From contig JARGPJ010000002.1 of assembly GCA_029212615.1 (NCBI GenBank), positions 434,001 to 498,000 of the forward strand: 64,000 bases of DNA, in the 5' to 3' direction. The DNA comes from Verrucomicrobiales bacterium (GTDB lineage Bacteria; Verrucomicrobiota; Verrucomicrobiia; Verrucomicrobiales; DEV007). Positions 9,590-19,226 of this stretch are shown in pieces. Below the pieces are notes generated by a model. The model saw nothing but the letters and a program-made list of their open reading frames with translations, did no database searches and was not told the DNA's origin. Both the position numbers and the translations under genes were made by a program. Position 1 is the stretch's first letter. The number at the start of each line of letters is the position of its first letter.

Positions 9590-10438
9590 TTACTTGAGCT
9601 GAGCATTCAGGAAATCAAGCATCGCCGCTACAAATGCAGGTCGAAAGGCGTCCTTGCCCCACTCTCCATGCTTCGCTCCGGGAACCATCACAAACTCATT
9701 CGTGACGCTGAACGAATCGAGCTTCTTCCGATAGTCAACATAACGCTCTCCGGGGCGATCAAATTCACCGTCAAGCATCAAAATGGGAGGAGTTGTCGCT
9801 GACAGATGAGTGATCGGGGATCCGTTTTCATAAACGTCTGGCACCTCGTCATATTCCCCGCCGAAAAAGATCACACAGCTTTTAATGCTCCCCGTTTTAG
9901 ACTCCTTCACGCGTGCGACTTGATCCACCCCTGCACCCATAATCACTGCGGCCTGAAGGGCGTCTGATTGACCGGGGTGAACTTCAACAGGGAAGGCGGC
10001 ATCACCGGCTGTGGCCGCGACCAACGCAGCGAGGTGCCCCCCTGCAGAGCCGCCAACAGCACCGATTTTTCCGGGATTCAGACCCAACACAGTCGCATTA
10101 GCCCGCATCCAGCGAACCGCAGCCTTTACATCGAGAACCGCGGCAGGAAACTTCGCCTCCCCCGCCAATCGATATTCGATGTTCACGACGACGTAACCGC
10201 TCGAGGCAAGGTCTTCTGCCGTCGTTCGAAACCCCCTGCGAGTCCCTCCGGTCCATCCCCCTCCATGAACAATGACAATCCCGGGATACATTTCCCCGTC
10301 GTCAGGTCGATACCAGTCGAGCAACAACTCCCGCTCTCCATAACTGGCATAGACAACATCGTTGGACGTTCTCAGAGGTGTCTCCTCCGAGTGGCCCACA
10401 GCCGAAAAGACTGCGAGGAAAGTGATCAGGATTCTCAT
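9590..10438 (-). CDS. Exported alpha/beta-hydrolase (acetyl-esterase / carboxylesterase type)
   Basis: A 282-aa esterase with signal peptide MRILITFLAVFSAVGHSEE, starting at the ATG at 10438. Oxyanion-hole motif VHGGGWTGG, nucleophile GGSAGGHLA, acid in LMLDGEFDRPGERY and histidine in PGAKHGEWG complete the triad. Its ATG lies inside the stop of the upstream potassium-channel gene (ATGA on the minus strand), so the two are translationally coupled, although a functional link is not obvious. It is a relative of the esterase at 1474-2295, with the same domain architecture but clearly diverged. The downstream gap of about 215 bases (9374-9589) holds no gene that I can support. Confidence 0.85.
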   Translation of the reverse strand: MRILITFLAVFSAVGHSEETPLRTSNDVVYASYGERELLLDWYRPDDGEMYPGIVIVHGGGWTGGTRRGFRTTAEDLASSGYVVVNIEYRLAGEAKFPAAVLDVKAAVRWMRANATVLGLNPGKIGAVGGSAGGHLAALVAATAGDAAFPVEVHPGQSDALQAAVIMGAGVDQVARVKESKTGSIKSCVIFFGGEYDEVPDVYENGSPITHLSATTPPILMLDGEFDRPGERYVDYRKKLDSFSVTNEFVMVPGAKHGEWGKDAFRPAFVAAMLDFLNAQLK

Positions 10439-11286
10439 AATTCGGTACTGCACATTTTACAATAGCGGGCCTTGGTATCATGCCCGATGTGACCACACTC
10501 TTTACACTTCCGTTTGTCAGGGTGAATCTTAGCCATGTTCATGTTAAGCTCAGCGGTAACGATTCCGGTCGGCACCGCTATGGTTCCATAGCCGATAAGT
10601 ATGATAATAGTGGAGATCACTTTACCTGCAACGGTAATAGGAGTGACATCGCCATACCCTACCGTGGAAATCGTCACAATGCCCCAGTAGAGTGACTGCG
10701 GAATACTTGAAAACCCCGGATTGTTCGCCACGACCCCCTCGACGAGATACATCATCGTTCCGAGAATCAAAGTCACCGCAAGAACAAGAAAAAGGAACAC
10801 CGTGATTTTTGCAAAGCTCGCCCGGAATGCGTTCATGAGCATATTTGCCTCTCCAATATGCCGTGCCATTTTCAGCACGCGAAAAACGCGAAGCAACCTC
10901 AAAACACGAACGACGAGTAGATACTGAGGACCAGCAACGAAGATGGTCAGATAAGTCGGAATGAGCGAAAGCAGATCGACTACGCCGAAGAAGCTGAAGA
11001 GGTAAGACTTTTTACTCCTGACCACCCATATTCGAACGATGTATTCGACCGTAAACAAAATCGTGAACATCCACTCCAGTCGGTTGAAGAGCTTCCGGTG
11101 TGCCTCCTGAAGAGTCGGGACACTCTCCAACATGACCACAAAAACACTGATGCCGATGAGCCAGAGAAGGATGATATCAAAGGCCTTTCCTGAGCGGGTA
11201 TTCGACAGAAAAATGACACGCCAGATACGGTCGCGCAGGGAATCTGTCGAGTGTTCCTCGACACGGCTGCTCAGGTCATCAAACAT
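10435..11286 (-). CDS. Voltage-gated (Kv-type) potassium channel with C-terminal zinc ribbon
   Basis: A 283-aa six-helix cation channel of the Ion_trans family. Helices S1-S4 are visible, with an arginine-rich S4 (VLRLLRVFRVLKMARHI). The pore helix follows, with selectivity filter TVGYGD and then VTPITVAGKVI. After the last helix the tail ends in CKECGHIGHDTKARYCKMCSTEL, a pair of CxxC knuckles that looks like a small zinc ribbon; bacterial Kv channels usually lack this. It probably conducts potassium across the inner membrane in a voltage-dependent way. Its stop overlaps the start of the downstream esterase. It is divergent from the MoxR cluster, with a 136-base intergenic region between the start codons. 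Confidence 0.87.
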   Translation of the reverse strand: MFDDLSSRVEEHSTDSLRDRIWRVIFLSNTRSGKAFDIILLWLIGISVFVVMLESVPTLQEAHRKLFNRLEWMFTILFTVEYIVRIWVVRSKKSYLFSFFGVVDLLSLIPTYLTIFVAGPQYLLVVRVLRLLRVFRVLKMARHIGEANMLMNAFRASFAKITVFLFLVLAVTLILGTMMYLVEGVVANNPGFSSIPQSLYWGIVTISTVGYGDVTPITVAGKVISTIIILIGYGTIAVPTGIVTAELNMNMAKIHPDKRKCKECGHIGHDTKARYCKMCSTEL

Positions 11287-11422
11287 TTCCTACTACAGCA
11301 CGACAGCACGGACTGATGTCAAGCTGAGATCGGGATGAATGACTCAATTTCATTTCCGTTTTTCCCCTTTCCAGCGTTCCGACCCGCCCCTATCGTTCCT
11401 CGAGCTATTAACGATCTGTTCC

Positions 11423-12445
11423 ATGCCTGAGATGCCAGCCGCCACCGAAGAATTCCTTGCCGACGATGTTGCGGCAATTGACGAACTGAGAGCTTCCTAC
11501 GACTCGCTGTGCCGGGAATTAGGTAAAATCATCGTAGGGCAGGAATCGGTCATTGAACAATTGGCGATCTGCCTTTTCGCGCGGGGCCATGCCCTCCTCA
11601 TGGGAGTTCCGGGCTTGGCGAAAACACTCCTCGTTTCACGCCTTGCCGAAACGATGTCGCTGACTTTCAACCGAATTCAGTTTACCCCCGACCTCATGCC
11701 GATGGACATCACGGGTACGGAGATTCTGCAGGACAACGGATCCGGACGACGGGAGTTCGAGTTCTCAAAAGGACCCGTCTTCGCCAATATCGTCCTCGCC
11801 GATGAGATCAACCGTGCGCCATCCAAGACCCAGGCAGCCATGCTCGAAGCGATGCAGGAGCATCGCGTCACCGTTGCAGGAAACACGCTGGAGCTGGAGC
11901 AACCGTTCTTTGTTCTCGCAACGCAGAACCCCATTGAACAGGAAGGCACCTACCCTCTTCCTGAAGCCCAGCTGGACCGGTTCATGTTCATGATCGGGGT
12001 TGACTACCCCAGTCGGGATGAAGAAATCTCCATCGCACGGACCACCACAGGCGCCAGGCTTCCGGAGCTGGAGCACGTCCTCGACGGGGATAGCGTGATC
12101 CGCTTTCAGGAACTTGTCCGCCGCGTCCCTGTCCCTGACCACATCTACCACTTCGCAGTCGACCTTGTGCGACGAACCCGACCGGATTCCGATGAATCGC
12201 CGGATTGGATCAGTCCCTACGTCGGCTGGGGCGCAGGCCCCCGCGCCGTTCAATATCTCATTCTAGGTGCTCGCGCCCGGGCGGCACTACAGGGTAGCTA
12301 TATGGTGAGACAGGAAGACATTGTTGCCGTTGCCGAGCCCGTCCTAAGACACCGTGTCATCAAAACCTTCACTGCTGAGTCAGAAGGAGTCACTTGTCGC
12401 TCGATCATCGCCCGTCTCGTCGAAGAGCTCAGTAAAGAAGCCTAA
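11423..12445 (+). CDS. MoxR-family AAA+ ATPase
   Basis: A 340-aa cytosolic chaperone-like ATPase of the MoxR subfamily. The Walker A motif is GVPGLAKTLL, Walker B is IVLADEINRAPSKTQAAMLEAM, sensor 1 is in VLATQNPIEQEGTYPLPEAQLDRF, and the lid domain ends with the ISPYVGWGAGPRAVQYLI block typical of MoxR. The ATG at 11423 (MPEMPAATEEF) is preferred; an in-frame start at 11339 would add 28 atypical residues. It is the first gene of a four-gene plus-strand cluster with DUF58 and two vWA membrane proteins. In this arrangement MoxR proteins help assemble or remodel vWA-domain complexes in the Bat/aerotolerance or envelope-stress context. Confidence 0.92.
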   Translation: MPEMPAATEEFLADDVAAIDELRASYDSLCRELGKIIVGQESVIEQLAICLFARGHALLMGVPGLAKTLLVSRLAETMSLTFNRIQFTPDLMPMDITGTEILQDNGSGRREFEFSKGPVFANIVLADEINRAPSKTQAAMLEAMQEHRVTVAGNTLELEQPFFVLATQNPIEQEGTYPLPEAQLDRFMFMIGVDYPSRDEEISIARTTTGARLPELEHVLDGDSVIRFQELVRRVPVPDHIYHFAVDLVRRTRPDSDESPDWISPYVGWGAGPRAVQYLILGARARAALQGSYMVRQEDIVAVAEPVLRHRVIKTFTAESEGVTCRSIIARLVEELSKEA

Positions 12446-12457
12446 CCTTGCAACGAC

Positions 12458-13387
12458 GTGGCTGAATCTATCCAGCGGGATTTTCTTGACCCGGTCGTGC
12501 TCGGCAGGCTCATGGGGCTCCCCCTGAATTCGAGACACCCCATGCTCGGGAGTGTTTCGGGGAGGCATCGCAGCCCCGTAAAAGGCTCAGCCCTCGAGTT
12601 TGCCCAATACCGGAAATATGTCCCCGGCGATGACACCCGTCGCCTTGATTGGAGGACCTGGGGTAGAACCGATCGCTACTACATCAAAGAGTTTGAAGCG
12701 GATACCAACCTCCGCCTCTGTTTTATTGTCGATACCAGTGGTTCGATGGGATACGAAACCGGCGGAATAAACCGGCTCAACTACGCACGCAGCATTGCCG
12801 GAACCCTTGCCTATCTCACGGTGCATCAAGGCGACGCCGCGGGGCTCTATGCCGGGGCGAAAAGCGAAGACGGAAGCACCTTTCAGGAAGAGCTGCCTCC
12901 CAAACGCGGCGCCCTCCATCTCGGCGTCATGCTGGACCTCATCGCCAGGTTAAAATCAGGCGGCGAAACCGCCCTCGTCGAGTCGATTCACGCAGCCGCC
13001 GAGAAGATTCCGCAGCGGGCCATGATCGTGATCGTCTCCGACTTACTCTTTGATCTCGACCCGCTGCAGGAGGCTTTCGACCACCTCCGTTTCAGAAAGC
13101 ATGACATCGCTCTCTTTCACCTCCTTGATCGTGAAGAGATTGATTTCACTTTCGACCGTCCGACCCGATTCCTCGATCTCGAGGGCGGCCCGTCACTCCT
13201 CGCGGACCCGTCCCTGATTCAGCAAAAGTATCGGGAAGCGGTTAAAGACTATCTGGGTAAAGTGGACCGGATCGTAAATCACTCCGTGGTCGACTACCAC
13301 CGCACCTTTCTCGACGAACCATACGATCAGGTCCTTGCCCGGTTTCTAATGGGAAGGAATCCGAAAACAGCCCGGAGTGCGAGATGA
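12458..13387 (+). CDS. DUF58 (vWA-like) domain protein of the MoxR cluster
   Basis: A 309-aa soluble protein starting at GTG. The hallmark DUF58 sequence KYVPGDDTRRLDWRTWGRTD lies near residues 52-71, and a vWA-type metal site FIVDTSGSMGY near residue 91. DUF58 proteins always accompany MoxR ATPases and are likely their vWA partners. It begins 12 bases after the MoxR stop, and its own stop overlaps the start of the next gene (ATGA), so the four genes form one transcription unit. Function beyond this partnership is not known with certainty. Confidence 0.9.
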   Translation: MAESIQRDFLDPVVLGRLMGLPLNSRHPMLGSVSGRHRSPVKGSALEFAQYRKYVPGDDTRRLDWRTWGRTDRYYIKEFEADTNLRLCFIVDTSGSMGYETGGINRLNYARSIAGTLAYLTVHQGDAAGLYAGAKSEDGSTFQEELPPKRGALHLGVMLDLIARLKSGGETALVESIHAAAEKIPQRAMIVIVSDLLFDLDPLQEAFDHLRFRKHDIALFHLLDREEIDFTFDRPTRFLDLEGGPSLLADPSLIQQKYREAVKDYLGKVDRIVNHSVVDYHRTFLDEPYDQVLARFLMGRNPKTARSAR

Positions 13388-15405
13388 GTTTCCTTCAGCC
13401 CATTCTCCTACTCGGGCTTCCGCTCGCCTTGCTTCCGATCATCATTCATCTGATCAATCAACACCGTCACCGGACGGTTGAATGGGCGGCGATGATGTTC
13501 CTTCTCGACGCAAAGAAACTCACCAAAGGCATCGCGAGACTTCGACAGATCCTGATTCTTTCCCTCAGGGTTCTCGCCGTGATTCTTCTTATCTTCGCAG
13601 CGGGGCGCCCTCTCGCCGGAGGTTGGCTGGCAATGACCGGCGGGAAAGCAGACACGGTTTTGATTTTGTTAGACCGCTCCGCTTCCATGGAGCAGCAGAA
13701 TCTGGAAACGGGAGAATCGAAGCGCTCAACCGCACTTCGCAAGCTCGCCGACCTGCTTTCTAAAACAGCGAACAACAGTGAAATCGTGCTCATCGACAGT
13801 GCCACACTGACCCCCACCACGATCACTGATCCGGAGGGACTCCTTGAACTACCCGAAACAAGCGTAACCGCGACGGCTTCTAAGATCCCCGCACTTTTAC
13901 AGATAGCGGTCGATTACCTCGCTACCGACGAAAGTGGCCGCACTGATATCTGGCTTGCCAGCGATTTGAGACAGAGCGACTGGGACCCCGGTTCCGGGCA
14001 ATGGCAGGCACTCCGTGCCGAACTCGCCGCCAACGAAGCATCACGCCTCCTCCTCCTCAGCTATCCGGCGACGGACACCGCCAACGGGAATTTGTCCATC
14101 TCCGTCTCGAAGGTGGGAAGACGGCGGGCCCCGGAGGGCATGCAGCTCGTTCTGGACTTTACGATCAGGCGGCAATCAAATTCAGATGAGCCGACCAACG
14201 TCCCGCTTGAGTTTACCGTGAACGAAATGCGAACCGTTCAGGAAATAGCCCTCTCAGGGAAAGAAACAGTTCGCCTCGGCCATGTCATCCCACTTGGCCG
14301 GAACAACGGGAAAGGTTGGGGGCGAATCGACCTTCCCGCCGACGACAATCCTGCAGATAATACGGCCTTCCTTGTCTTTGCCGACCCTCCGGTAAGAAAA
14401 ACGGTTGTTGTCAGCGACGATCAATTCGCGGTCGAGGCCATCACGGCCGCTGCCCGGGCAGCCCTGGAAACCGACATTCAGTATGAGGCGGATACGGTCG
14501 GCACCGATCAGCTCTCCCGTATTCCCTGGGAAGACACGGCGCTTCTCTTCTGGCAGGCACCGATTCCGGCACCTGATTCACCGGAAAGTGCCCTTCTCTC
14601 CCAACATCTTGCGACAGGTCGGACGCTCGTTTTCCTGCCCCCTGCCGGGGCTTCCGATCATCCCTTCAAAGGGTTCAGCTGGGAAGATTGGACGGGGGGG
14701 GGAAACGACCCGCTTCCAGTTGAATGGTGGCGCACGGAGACCAGTCTTCTCGCAAACACGCAAAGTGGCGAGTCCCTCCCTGTCGACGATCTCAACTTCT
14801 TTCGCGTGCGCGAATTTTCAGGCGACGTTCAACCACTTCTCCGCACCGGGGAAAACACCCCGGTTATTGCGAAGCTAATCAGTGAGACACCGGGCTCAGC
14901 TTATGCCTGGGGAACCCTTCCCCGAACTGACCATTCCTCACTTGCCACTGACGGCATCGTCTTCTTTGTGATGCTACACCGTGCCCTTGAGGAAGGAGCG
15001 AACGCAGTGGCCCCGGCTCAGTTTCGGGAGACAGGTTCCGGAGCCATCCCTGACATCCCCTACTCAATCCTGGCGCAATCGGGAGGCGATGCCTCTCTCA
15101 CCGCCCCCGGACTTCTGCCAACGGCGATCTCTCTGGATGCCGAAGGCGAAAGTCGAAGACTCATGGCCCTGAATCGTCCGGTAAGCGAAGACGACCTCAA
15201 AACCCTCAGGCCTGAAGCCATTGCCTCTCTTCTCGAGGGTGTCAATTACCGTCAGGTCAGCGACGAACTCAACAGTGGATCTTCGCTTGCATCTGAAGTG
15301 TGGCGGGCCTTTCTGGTGATCATGTCCCTTGCTCTTCTCGCCGAAGCGATCCTCAGCCTCCCCGCGCGCACTGAAGCGGAACAACCCGTCGTCGGCCTGC
15401 GCTAA
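13384..15405 (+). CDS. BatA-like membrane protein with N-terminal aerotolerance domain and vWA region
   Basis: A 673-aa protein. The N-terminal 80 residues are the BatA N-terminal domain: two hydrophobic segments around LLGLPLALLPIIIHLINQHRH and RILILSLRVLAVILLIFAAGRPL (the second read approximately). A vWA fold follows with the metal-site motif LLDRSASMEQ near residue 95. A long periplasmic or cytoplasmic region and a last membrane helix (FLVIMSLALLAEAILSL) complete it. This is the usual organisation in Verrucomicrobiota and Planctomycetota Bat clusters. It is translationally coupled to DUF58 upstream. It probably forms a membrane complex with the vWA protein encoded next. The name aerotolerance regulator comes from Bacteroides; the role here is inferred. 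Confidence 0.85.
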   Translation: MSFLQPILLLGLPLALLPIIIHLINQHRHRTVEWAAMMFLLDAKKLTKGIARLRQILILSLRVLAVILLIFAAGRPLAGGWLAMTGGKADTVLILLDRSASMEQQNLETGESKRSTALRKLADLLSKTANNSEIVLIDSATLTPTTITDPEGLLELPETSVTATASKIPALLQIAVDYLATDESGRTDIWLASDLRQSDWDPGSGQWQALRAELAANEASRLLLLSYPATDTANGNLSISVSKVGRRRAPEGMQLVLDFTIRRQSNSDEPTNVPLEFTVNEMRTVQEIALSGKETVRLGHVIPLGRNNGKGWGRIDLPADDNPADNTAFLVFADPPVRKTVVVSDDQFAVEAITAAARAALETDIQYEADTVGTDQLSRIPWEDTALLFWQAPIPAPDSPESALLSQHLATGRTLVFLPPAGASDHPFKGFSWEDWTGGGNDPLPVEWWRTETSLLANTQSGESLPVDDLNFFRVREFSGDVQPLLRTGENTPVIAKLISETPGSAYAWGTLPRTDHSSLATDGIVFFVMLHRALEEGANAVAPAQFRETGSGAIPDIPYSILAQSGGDASLTAPGLLPTAISLDAEGESRRLMALNRPVSEDDLKTLRPEAIASLLEGVNYRQVSDELNSGSSLASEVWRAFLVIMSLALLAEAILSLPARTEAEQPVVGLR

Positions 15406-15418
15406 TCCATCTACTCAA

Positions 15419-17602
15419 GTGACTCTAACCAACAGCGAACTGACGTTCAACGGAACTCCCCAGACGATGGCGTTTTCGATCATCATTGTCCTTGTCACGG
15501 CTGTTTTCAGTTTCCTCATCTGGAAGCGAAACCACTATGCTGCCTCAACCGGGGTTCTGGAGTCACTCCGACTCTGTATCCTCACCGGTGTTGTCGTGAC
15601 ACTCAATCAACCGGAATGGAGGGAAACGTTCAAGCCGGACGACAAACCGTCCATCGCGGTGCTTCGGGATGCATCGCTCAGCATGGACACGGAGGATGTC
15701 CTCTCCAATTCAAACGCAAGGAGCCGGTCATCCGTCGCCGGTAATCTTAGCGCTCCGGAAGCATGGGCTTCCGTAGAAGAAGGCATCGAGGTCAAGATCC
15801 AATCCTTCGGAGGAAGCGAGAACACCGGCACCGACCTCAGCACCGCACTTACCTCTGTCATCGACACAAAATCACCACCGCGTGGTATCGTTCTGATATC
15901 CGATGGTGACTGGAATTCCGGTGAGCCACCCTCTCGTATTGCGACACAACTGCGCATGCTGGGAGTTCCGGTCTTCACTGTCCCTGTAGGCAGCGAAGAA
16001 CGCCTGCCTGACCTTGCCGTGACAGCCTTCGATGCTCCCACCTTCGGTATCGCCGGCAAGCCGGTCCGCCTTCCGTTCACCCTTTCAAGCTCACTTCCAC
16101 GAGCCCATCCCTCCACCATTGAAATCCGAACGAGCGAAGGTGAAAAGCTCTCCGGGAGCGTGACAATCCCAGCGGTGGGAAAATCGCAGGAGACCCTCGT
16201 CTGGACACCCCTTTCGGAAGGGGACTACGAACTGACCCTGACACTGCCCGCTATCGAAGAGGAAACTGATCTCACCAACAACGCTTTGACCGCGCCGATA
16301 TCCATTCGAAAGGAGGAACTTAAGGTCCTTGTCATCGACAGCTATCCACGTTGGGAATACCGATACCTTCGCAACGCTCTTAAGAGAGATCCCGGCGTAG
16401 AGGTAAGTTGCCTGCTTTTTCACCCTGATGTGGAAGCACCCGGCGGTGGCTCAGGCTATCTCAACGCCTTTCCCAAAGAAGACCTCCTCTCCACTTTTGA
16501 CGTGATTGTCCTCGGAGACGTAGGACTGGCTCCGGGTCAACTCACGGAATCACAGCTTAGTGCTTTAAAAAATCAAATCGCCACACAGGCTTCCGGGCTG
16601 GTTCTCTTACCGGGATTCAGAGGCAACCAGGGCAGTCTCCTCAGGACAGAGTTGGAAGACCTCTTTCCGGTGGCGATGGACCCGGCTCAACCACGCGGCT
16701 GGGGCTCACCGACGCCGGGGCAGTTCGAGCTGACTGAACTGGGTGCACGAAGTCTCCTCACGCGACTCGAAGACACCGAGAACGCAAACGCGAACATCTG
16801 GTCCTCACTACCGGGCTTTCAATGGTATGCAGGGGTTCTCCGCGCCAAGGCGGGCTCCGAAATCCTGGCCACTCACAGCTCTGAAACCAATGAGTATGGC
16901 AGGATTCCTCTCATCGTGACAAAAACTTACGGAACCGGAAAGATCCTTTTCATGGGTACTGACGGAGCCTGGCGGTGGCGCAAAGGCGTTGAGGATAAAT
17001 ACCACTACCGCTTCTGGGGACAGGTTGCCCGCTGGATGGCCTATCAGCGCAGCATGGCGAGCGATGAACTGATGCGACTCTTCTACTCCCCCGACCGCCC
17101 TCAAACCGGAGACATGCTGACTTTAAATGCGAATGTCATGAGTCTCGGAGGCGAGCCGCTGCAATCTGCGAATGTCGTCATCCAGGTAGTCGCCCCTTCC
17201 GGAAAGGTTGATTCGATCCGGCTCACCGCAGGCGGCGGGGATCAATGGGGTCTCTTCACAGGAAATTATGAACCTACCGAACCCGGCGAACACTCTCTCA
17301 CGATGAGTTGTGAGGAGAACGGAGGGACACTGAATCTCAGCATTAACGTTCAGGGAACAGCTTTGGAAAAGACCGGCGAACCCGCGCGTTTCGACGTCAT
17401 GGAGGAAATCGCACGAATCTCCCGGGGCGAAATGCTGACATCCCCTGATATCGATCTGATTCAATCCCGCCTCGCCGCGCTCCCCGAACCGGATCCTATT
17501 GAACGAAGACTTCGGATCTGGTCTAGCCCCTGGTGGATCGGTGGAATCATTCTCCTCATGACTTTCTTCTGGATCGGTCGGAAAATGATCGGCGCGGTAT
17601 AA
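15419..17602 (+). CDS. Large vWA / glutamine-amidotransferase-like membrane protein
   Basis: A 727-aa protein; the GTG at 15419, 13 bases after the previous stop, is the preferred start because an earlier in-frame ATG at 15329 lies inside the preceding gene. Two N-terminal helices (SIIIVLVTAVFSFLIW and LRLCILTGVVVTL) are followed by a vWA-like domain with VLRDASLSMDTED as metal site. CARDB-like beta-sandwich segments come next, then a class I glutamine-amidotransferase-like fold (LKVLVIDSYPRWEYRYLRNAL onward) and a C-terminal helix (WWIGGIILLMTFFWIG). Proteins of this architecture end MoxR/DUF58/BatA clusters. The 106 bases after it (17603-17708) contain no gene, only a weak hairpin. Confidence 0.85.
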   Translation: MTLTNSELTFNGTPQTMAFSIIIVLVTAVFSFLIWKRNHYAASTGVLESLRLCILTGVVVTLNQPEWRETFKPDDKPSIAVLRDASLSMDTEDVLSNSNARSRSSVAGNLSAPEAWASVEEGIEVKIQSFGGSENTGTDLSTALTSVIDTKSPPRGIVLISDGDWNSGEPPSRIATQLRMLGVPVFTVPVGSEERLPDLAVTAFDAPTFGIAGKPVRLPFTLSSSLPRAHPSTIEIRTSEGEKLSGSVTIPAVGKSQETLVWTPLSEGDYELTLTLPAIEEETDLTNNALTAPISIRKEELKVLVIDSYPRWEYRYLRNALKRDPGVEVSCLLFHPDVEAPGGGSGYLNAFPKEDLLSTFDVIVLGDVGLAPGQLTESQLSALKNQIATQASGLVLLPGFRGNQGSLLRTELEDLFPVAMDPAQPRGWGSPTPGQFELTELGARSLLTRLEDTENANANIWSSLPGFQWYAGVLRAKAGSEILATHSSETNEYGRIPLIVTKTYGTGKILFMGTDGAWRWRKGVEDKYHYRFWGQVARWMAYQRSMASDELMRLFYSPDRPQTGDMLTLNANVMSLGGEPLQSANVVIQVVAPSGKVDSIRLTAGGGDQWGLFTGNYEPTEPGEHSLTMSCEENGGTLNLSINVQGTALEKTGEPARFDVMEEIARISRGEMLTSPDIDLIQSRLAALPEPDPIERRLRIWSSPWWIGGIILLMTFFWIGRKMIGAV

Positions 17603-17708
17603 CGGAATAAAATGAACCCGCTTCAAGCAGGTTTCCCAACCACCCCATCGTCAATTGAGCGACACCGCCGGCGGGAACAATCGAATCGGCGGGAAATTCC
17701 CTCCCCAC

Positions 17709-18395
17709 TCAAAGAGCGGCATACAGATCGCGTCCCGGTGTGGAATATGGAATCTTCAACCCCTGCTCATCCCAGAAATCCACCACGCTGACACGAACCC
17801 CGCGCTCCACATGTTCGAAGAGAATGGGGGCGACACTCTGTGGAAGGCGGATACAACCTGCCGAAGCAGGGTACCCGGGAAGATCACCTGTGTGCATGCC
17901 AACGGTCGAGTGACCAAGTCTCATCCAGTTCGGCATGTAGACATGATAAATCGTTGAAACTTTCCCCGACCTTATTTTCTCCGTGATCGGATACTCTCCC
18001 CGTGGGGTATATTTTCCGCGTCGAGCCGTTGAAACTGCCGAATCAATCGCGATCAAATCATTCACCACCAGAAAAGCGCGCTGACGTTTCACATCGACGA
18101 TGATGCGCCGATCGGCCTCGGTTTCAATCGCCAGTAATTCCTCATTAATGTAGGCATCGCCATGCGCATCGCGATAACTGGAGCGATGCACCGGCCGTGG
18201 CTTCGGTTTCGGCTTGGGCTTCAAGCTCTCAAGTTTTGCCTGTCGCTTCGCTTTCAATTTTTCGAAGAGACCGGCCTCACTCACTGGTACCATCACAAAC
18301 AGGGCCACGAAGAGCACCGCCGCCATCGAAGCTCTCGATGTTGCCGGTCGTTTCAACGCTTCTTTCTGGATGGATTCAGGGATCATGATCTTCAA
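17709..18395 (-). CDS. L,D-transpeptidase (YkuD domain), exported
   Basis: A 228-aa cell-wall enzyme that makes 3-3 peptidoglycan cross-links or attaches proteins to peptidoglycan. A membrane signal segment (SMAAVLFVALFVMVPVSEAG) is followed by a basic, proline-rich linker (KPKPKPKPRP) that could bind the wall. The YkuD domain follows, with GKYTPRGEYPI and the catalytic region HSTVGMHTGDLPGYPASAGCIRLP, where the conserved histidine and the nucleophilic cysteine in S-x-G-C-x-R are intact. It is convergent with the vWA gene and divergent from the pseudouridine synthase. Start is the ATG at 18395, with another ATG three codons in. Confidence 0.88.
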   Translation of the reverse strand: MKIMIPESIQKEALKRPATSRASMAAVLFVALFVMVPVSEAGLFEKLKAKRQAKLESLKPKPKPKPRPVHRSSYRDAHGDAYINEELLAIETEADRRIIVDVKRQRAFLVVNDLIAIDSAVSTARRGKYTPRGEYPITEKIRSGKVSTIYHVYMPNWMRLGHSTVGMHTGDLPGYPASAGCIRLPQSVAPILFEHVERGVRVSVVDFWDEQGLKIPYSTPGRDLYAAL

Positions 18396-18524
18396 CTGGT
18401 CTTTTAACAGAGAATCGACGATCAGTGCAAGATGATTGCCAAAAGTCCCTCTTCTTTTGCTCCTATTTCATTTCCTTCACCGTTCCCCGGTTAATCTTCG
18501 CCATTCTTCTGACCTTCTTTCCAA

Positions 18525-19226
18525 TTGAGACTTGATCGATTCATTGCGAAACAACTCCGTGTAAACGAACGCGAGGCGCGTCTCCGGATCGTAGCAGGTT
18601 CAACCATGCTTGATCAAAGGGTCACCAAAGACCACGGGGTCGAGATCGACCGCTTCATGGAAGTCCGCTACAAGGAGCAGATTCTTCAGACCCCGATCAA
18701 AAGGTTGTTTCTCATGTTTCACAAACCAAGAGGGATCCTCAGCGCGACCACTGACAAAACGCATCGAACCGTTCTGGATTTCATCGATTGCCCGGACAAA
18801 GAGACACTTCACCTTGCAGGAAGACTTGACCGAAGTTCGACAGGCTTGATTCTGCTCACCAACGACGGGAGGTGGTCGGAAAGCCTCACCGACCCACATC
18901 ACAAGGTGAAGAAACGCTATCAGGTTGAAACCGATCAGCGAATTCCTGAAAAGGCGGTTCGCCTGTTCCGGGAGGGATTCGATTTTCCAACCGAAGGAAT
19001 TCGAACCCGCCCCGCAATGCTGAAAATACTGGCCCCCTGCCAGGCCGAGGTGGTGATCGAAGAAGGTCGCTATCATCAGATCAAGCGCATGTTCCATCGA
19101 ATTGATGGCATCCGCCTGAGATCCTTACATCGGGATCAAATCGGGCGAATCATGCTTCCTCAAGATCTCGAACCGGGACAGTGGCGCCCCCTCACGGCTG
19201 AAGAAATTCGAACAGCGACGACATGA
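18525..19226 (+). CDS. RsuA/RluB-family rRNA pseudouridine synthase
   Basis: A 233-aa RNA-modifying enzyme. An N-terminal S4 domain (MRLDRFIAKQLRVNEREARLRI) is followed by the catalytic domain with the family motif GRLDRSSTGLILLTNDG, whose second aspartate is the catalytic residue, and the C-terminal EGRYHQIKRMF block. The length fits RsuA (16S rRNA U516) better than RluB. The start codon is TTG at 18525, chosen because it gives the standard S4 start. The stop overlaps the start of modA (ATGA), an unusual pairing of an rRNA modifier and a molybdate transporter that is probably only transcriptional convenience. Confidence 0.88.
   Translation: MRLDRFIAKQLRVNEREARLRIVAGSTMLDQRVTKDHGVEIDRFMEVRYKEQILQTPIKRLFLMFHKPRGILSATTDKTHRTVLDFIDCPDKETLHLAGRLDRSSTGLILLTNDGRWSESLTDPHHKVKKRYQVETDQRIPEKAVRLFREGFDFPTEGIRTRPAMLKILAPCQAEVVIEEGRYHQIKRMFHRIDGIRLRSLHRDQIGRIMLPQDLEPGQWRPLTAEEIRTATT

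Noticed and set aside
17603..17708. AACC...GGTT hairpin as terminator between convergent genes
   Set aside because: Short stem with a mismatch and no T tract; too weak to list.
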